Below, one piece after another: positions 62,832 through 64,000 of a stretch of 64,000 bases of DNA. The notes under the pieces are model-generated. The model saw only the letters and a program-made list of their open reading frames with translations, was not told the origin of the DNA and ran no database searches. Within the stretch, counting starts at the first letter, position 1, and each line of letters opens with the position of its first letter. The position numbers and the translations under genes were made by a program. Location of the stretch: contig OZ022241.1 in assembly GCA_963978895.1 (NCBI GenBank), positions 8,405,159-8,469,158 of the forward strand. The letters are read 5' to 3'. The DNA comes from Erpobdella octoculata (taxonomy: Eukaryota; Annelida; Clitellata; Hirudinida; Erpobdellidae).

Positions 62832-63091
62832 AGCGACGGATCCAGGGGGATGGATTACTAAAAAAAAATTTATATGCTAAAAAATGTTTTTTAAGCCCCA
62901 CCAGATTCAGCGTCGAATCCAGTAGGGATGCGGGGTATGAACCCCTCCCTAGATTACTGTGAAACGAGTGTGCAGACCAGCATGGGAATCCCATTACTAC
63001 ATGTACAGCTGAACGGAGCTTCAGTGCCATGAAGATATTGAAAAGCTCATTGTCCAACAGAACCACAGATGAGCGTTTAACTGGCCTGACA
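62832..63091 (+). pseudogene. hAT relic: terminus plus hATC fragment, cut by a Helitron
   Basis: CAGCGACGGATCCAGGGGGA at about 62832 is a typical hAT end (CAGnGnCGGATCCAGG). The segment 62998-63091 encodes CTAERSFSAMKILKSSLSNR and TTDERLTGLTS, the hATC motif. The fragment stops exactly at the Helitron start (63092). Confidence 0.7.
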
Positions 63092-64000
63092 TCTATATAT
63101 ATAAAAGAACATGTCCTGACTGACTGACTGACTGACTGACTGACTGACTGACTGACTGATAATCAACGCCGAGCTCAAACGCCTCATCCTAGGAACGTGA
63201 AATTTGGAAATTATATTACTTTTATAGCGCAAACATCCGCTAAGAGAGGATTTTTGAAAATTTTGCTCCTGAGGGGAAAAAACTGGAAAACAAACTTTTT
63301 TCTAAAACAATGTATATCTCGAAAACCAAAAATGAGGAGATTTTGAAATTTGGTATATAGATTCTTTTTGAAAAATAAAAAGATACGTGTTTCACCATTT
63401 TTTGAAAATTGAGTTTCCCGGACCTCAAATGTGGGTTGGAAAATTGGGTTATTTGGTTTTTAAAGTAGCTTCTACTCAAAAACTGTTAATGCTACAGGAT
63501 TAAAAATTAGTATTTAGTTTCTACTCTAAAAATAATGAAATACGTGTTTTAGCATTTTTTGAAAATTTGGTTTCCAGGACTTCAAATGTGGGGTGGAAAA
63601 TAGGGTTAATTGTCTTTTATAGTAACTGCTACTCAAAAACAGTAAATACCACAGATGTAAAAATTATTATTTAGTTTCTTTTCTAAAAATAAAGATATAC
63701 GTGTTTCACCATTTTTTACAAATTTGTTTTCCCGGACCTCAAATGTGGGTTGGAAAATTGGGTTATTTATTTGGTTTTAAAGTAGCTTCTACTCAAAAAC
63801 TGTTAATGCTACAAAAGTAAAAATTAGTATTTAGTTTCTACTCTAAAAATAATGATATACGGGTTTCACAATTTTTTGAAAATTTGGTTTCCAGGACTTC
63901 AAATGTGGGGTGGAAAATAGGGTAATTTGGTTTTTAAAGTAACTGCTACTCAACAACTGTAATTGCCACAGATGTAAAAATTAATACTCAGTATCTACTC
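63092..64000 (+). mobile_element. second copy of the ACTG Helitron (runs off the window)
   Basis: It starts TCTATATATATAAAAG after an A. It shares GAACATGTCCTGACTG, then only about 10 ACTG units (63115-63158) against about 95 in the first copy, then the same unique segment and ~156-bp tandem repeats to the window end. It was inserted into a hAT relic. Confidence 0.82.

Overview
This is AT-rich metazoan nuclear DNA. It has spliced genes with consensus GT/AG junctions, several retrotransposon and DNA-transposon classes, a tRNA-derived SINE, very long microsatellites and one 200-N assembly gap. The mix (Mag-like gypsy, Penelope-like element, CR1/L2/Rex1-type LINEs, many hATs, Helitrons with an ACTG core and ~156-bp internal repeats) and the Cys-loop-type channel suggest an invertebrate, most likely a lophotrochozoan such as a mollusc. 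That taxonomic guess is inference.

Three host genes can be supported, all on the minus strand. (1) A pentameric ligand-gated ion channel gene runs from about 29.75 kb down to 5.56 kb. Its N-terminal exons lie at 29.75-28.9 kb. The late extracellular and TM1-TM4 exons, plus a probable tail, lie at 13.4-5.6 kb. The exon(s) joining the halves were not found and may be in the N gap at 14.5 kb or another intron. (2) A ten-exon kynurenine formamidase-like gene (42.36-37.53 kb) has a complete apparent Ser-Asp-His triad; a 1.83-kb DNA element with a perfect 8-bp target duplication sits 39 bp upstream of its start codon. (3) An intronless 806-codon EST1/SMG6-like gene (54.97-52.55 kb) has a TPR-like region and a PIN domain that keeps four acidic residues.

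Almost everything else is mobile or repetitive. 0-5.5 kb: microsatellites and an L2-like LINE tail. 5.5-29.8 kb: the channel gene, with introns full of MITEs, a tRNA SINE, a hAT relic, two minus-strand LINE fragments and a plus-strand LINE endonuclease fragment. 29.8-32.6 kb: no supported gene. 32.66-34.31 kb: a Helitron containing about 95 ACTG units and ~156-bp tandem repeats. 34.64-36.49 kb: a hAT with a perfect 8-bp duplication, split by a Rex1/CR1-type LINE. 37.5-44.2 kb: the formamidase gene and its upstream element. 44.39-49.28 kb: a gypsy element with identical LTRs, one in-frame stop and a secondary insertion in its 5' LTR. 49.3-52.5 kb: relics. 52.5-55.0 kb: the SMG6-like gene. 55.76-57.19 kb: a Penelope-like element bounded by 131-bp perfect inverted arms that can fold into a hammerhead-like RNA, between two arrays of the same hexanucleotide. 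57.7-64 kb: dispersed repeats, three hAT derivatives and the start of a second Helitron copy.

The three host genes show no evident functional link. The most notable items are the Penelope arms with the ribozyme-like fold, the channel gene without a visible signal peptide and with Leu at the second Cys-loop position, and the intronless SMG6-like gene.
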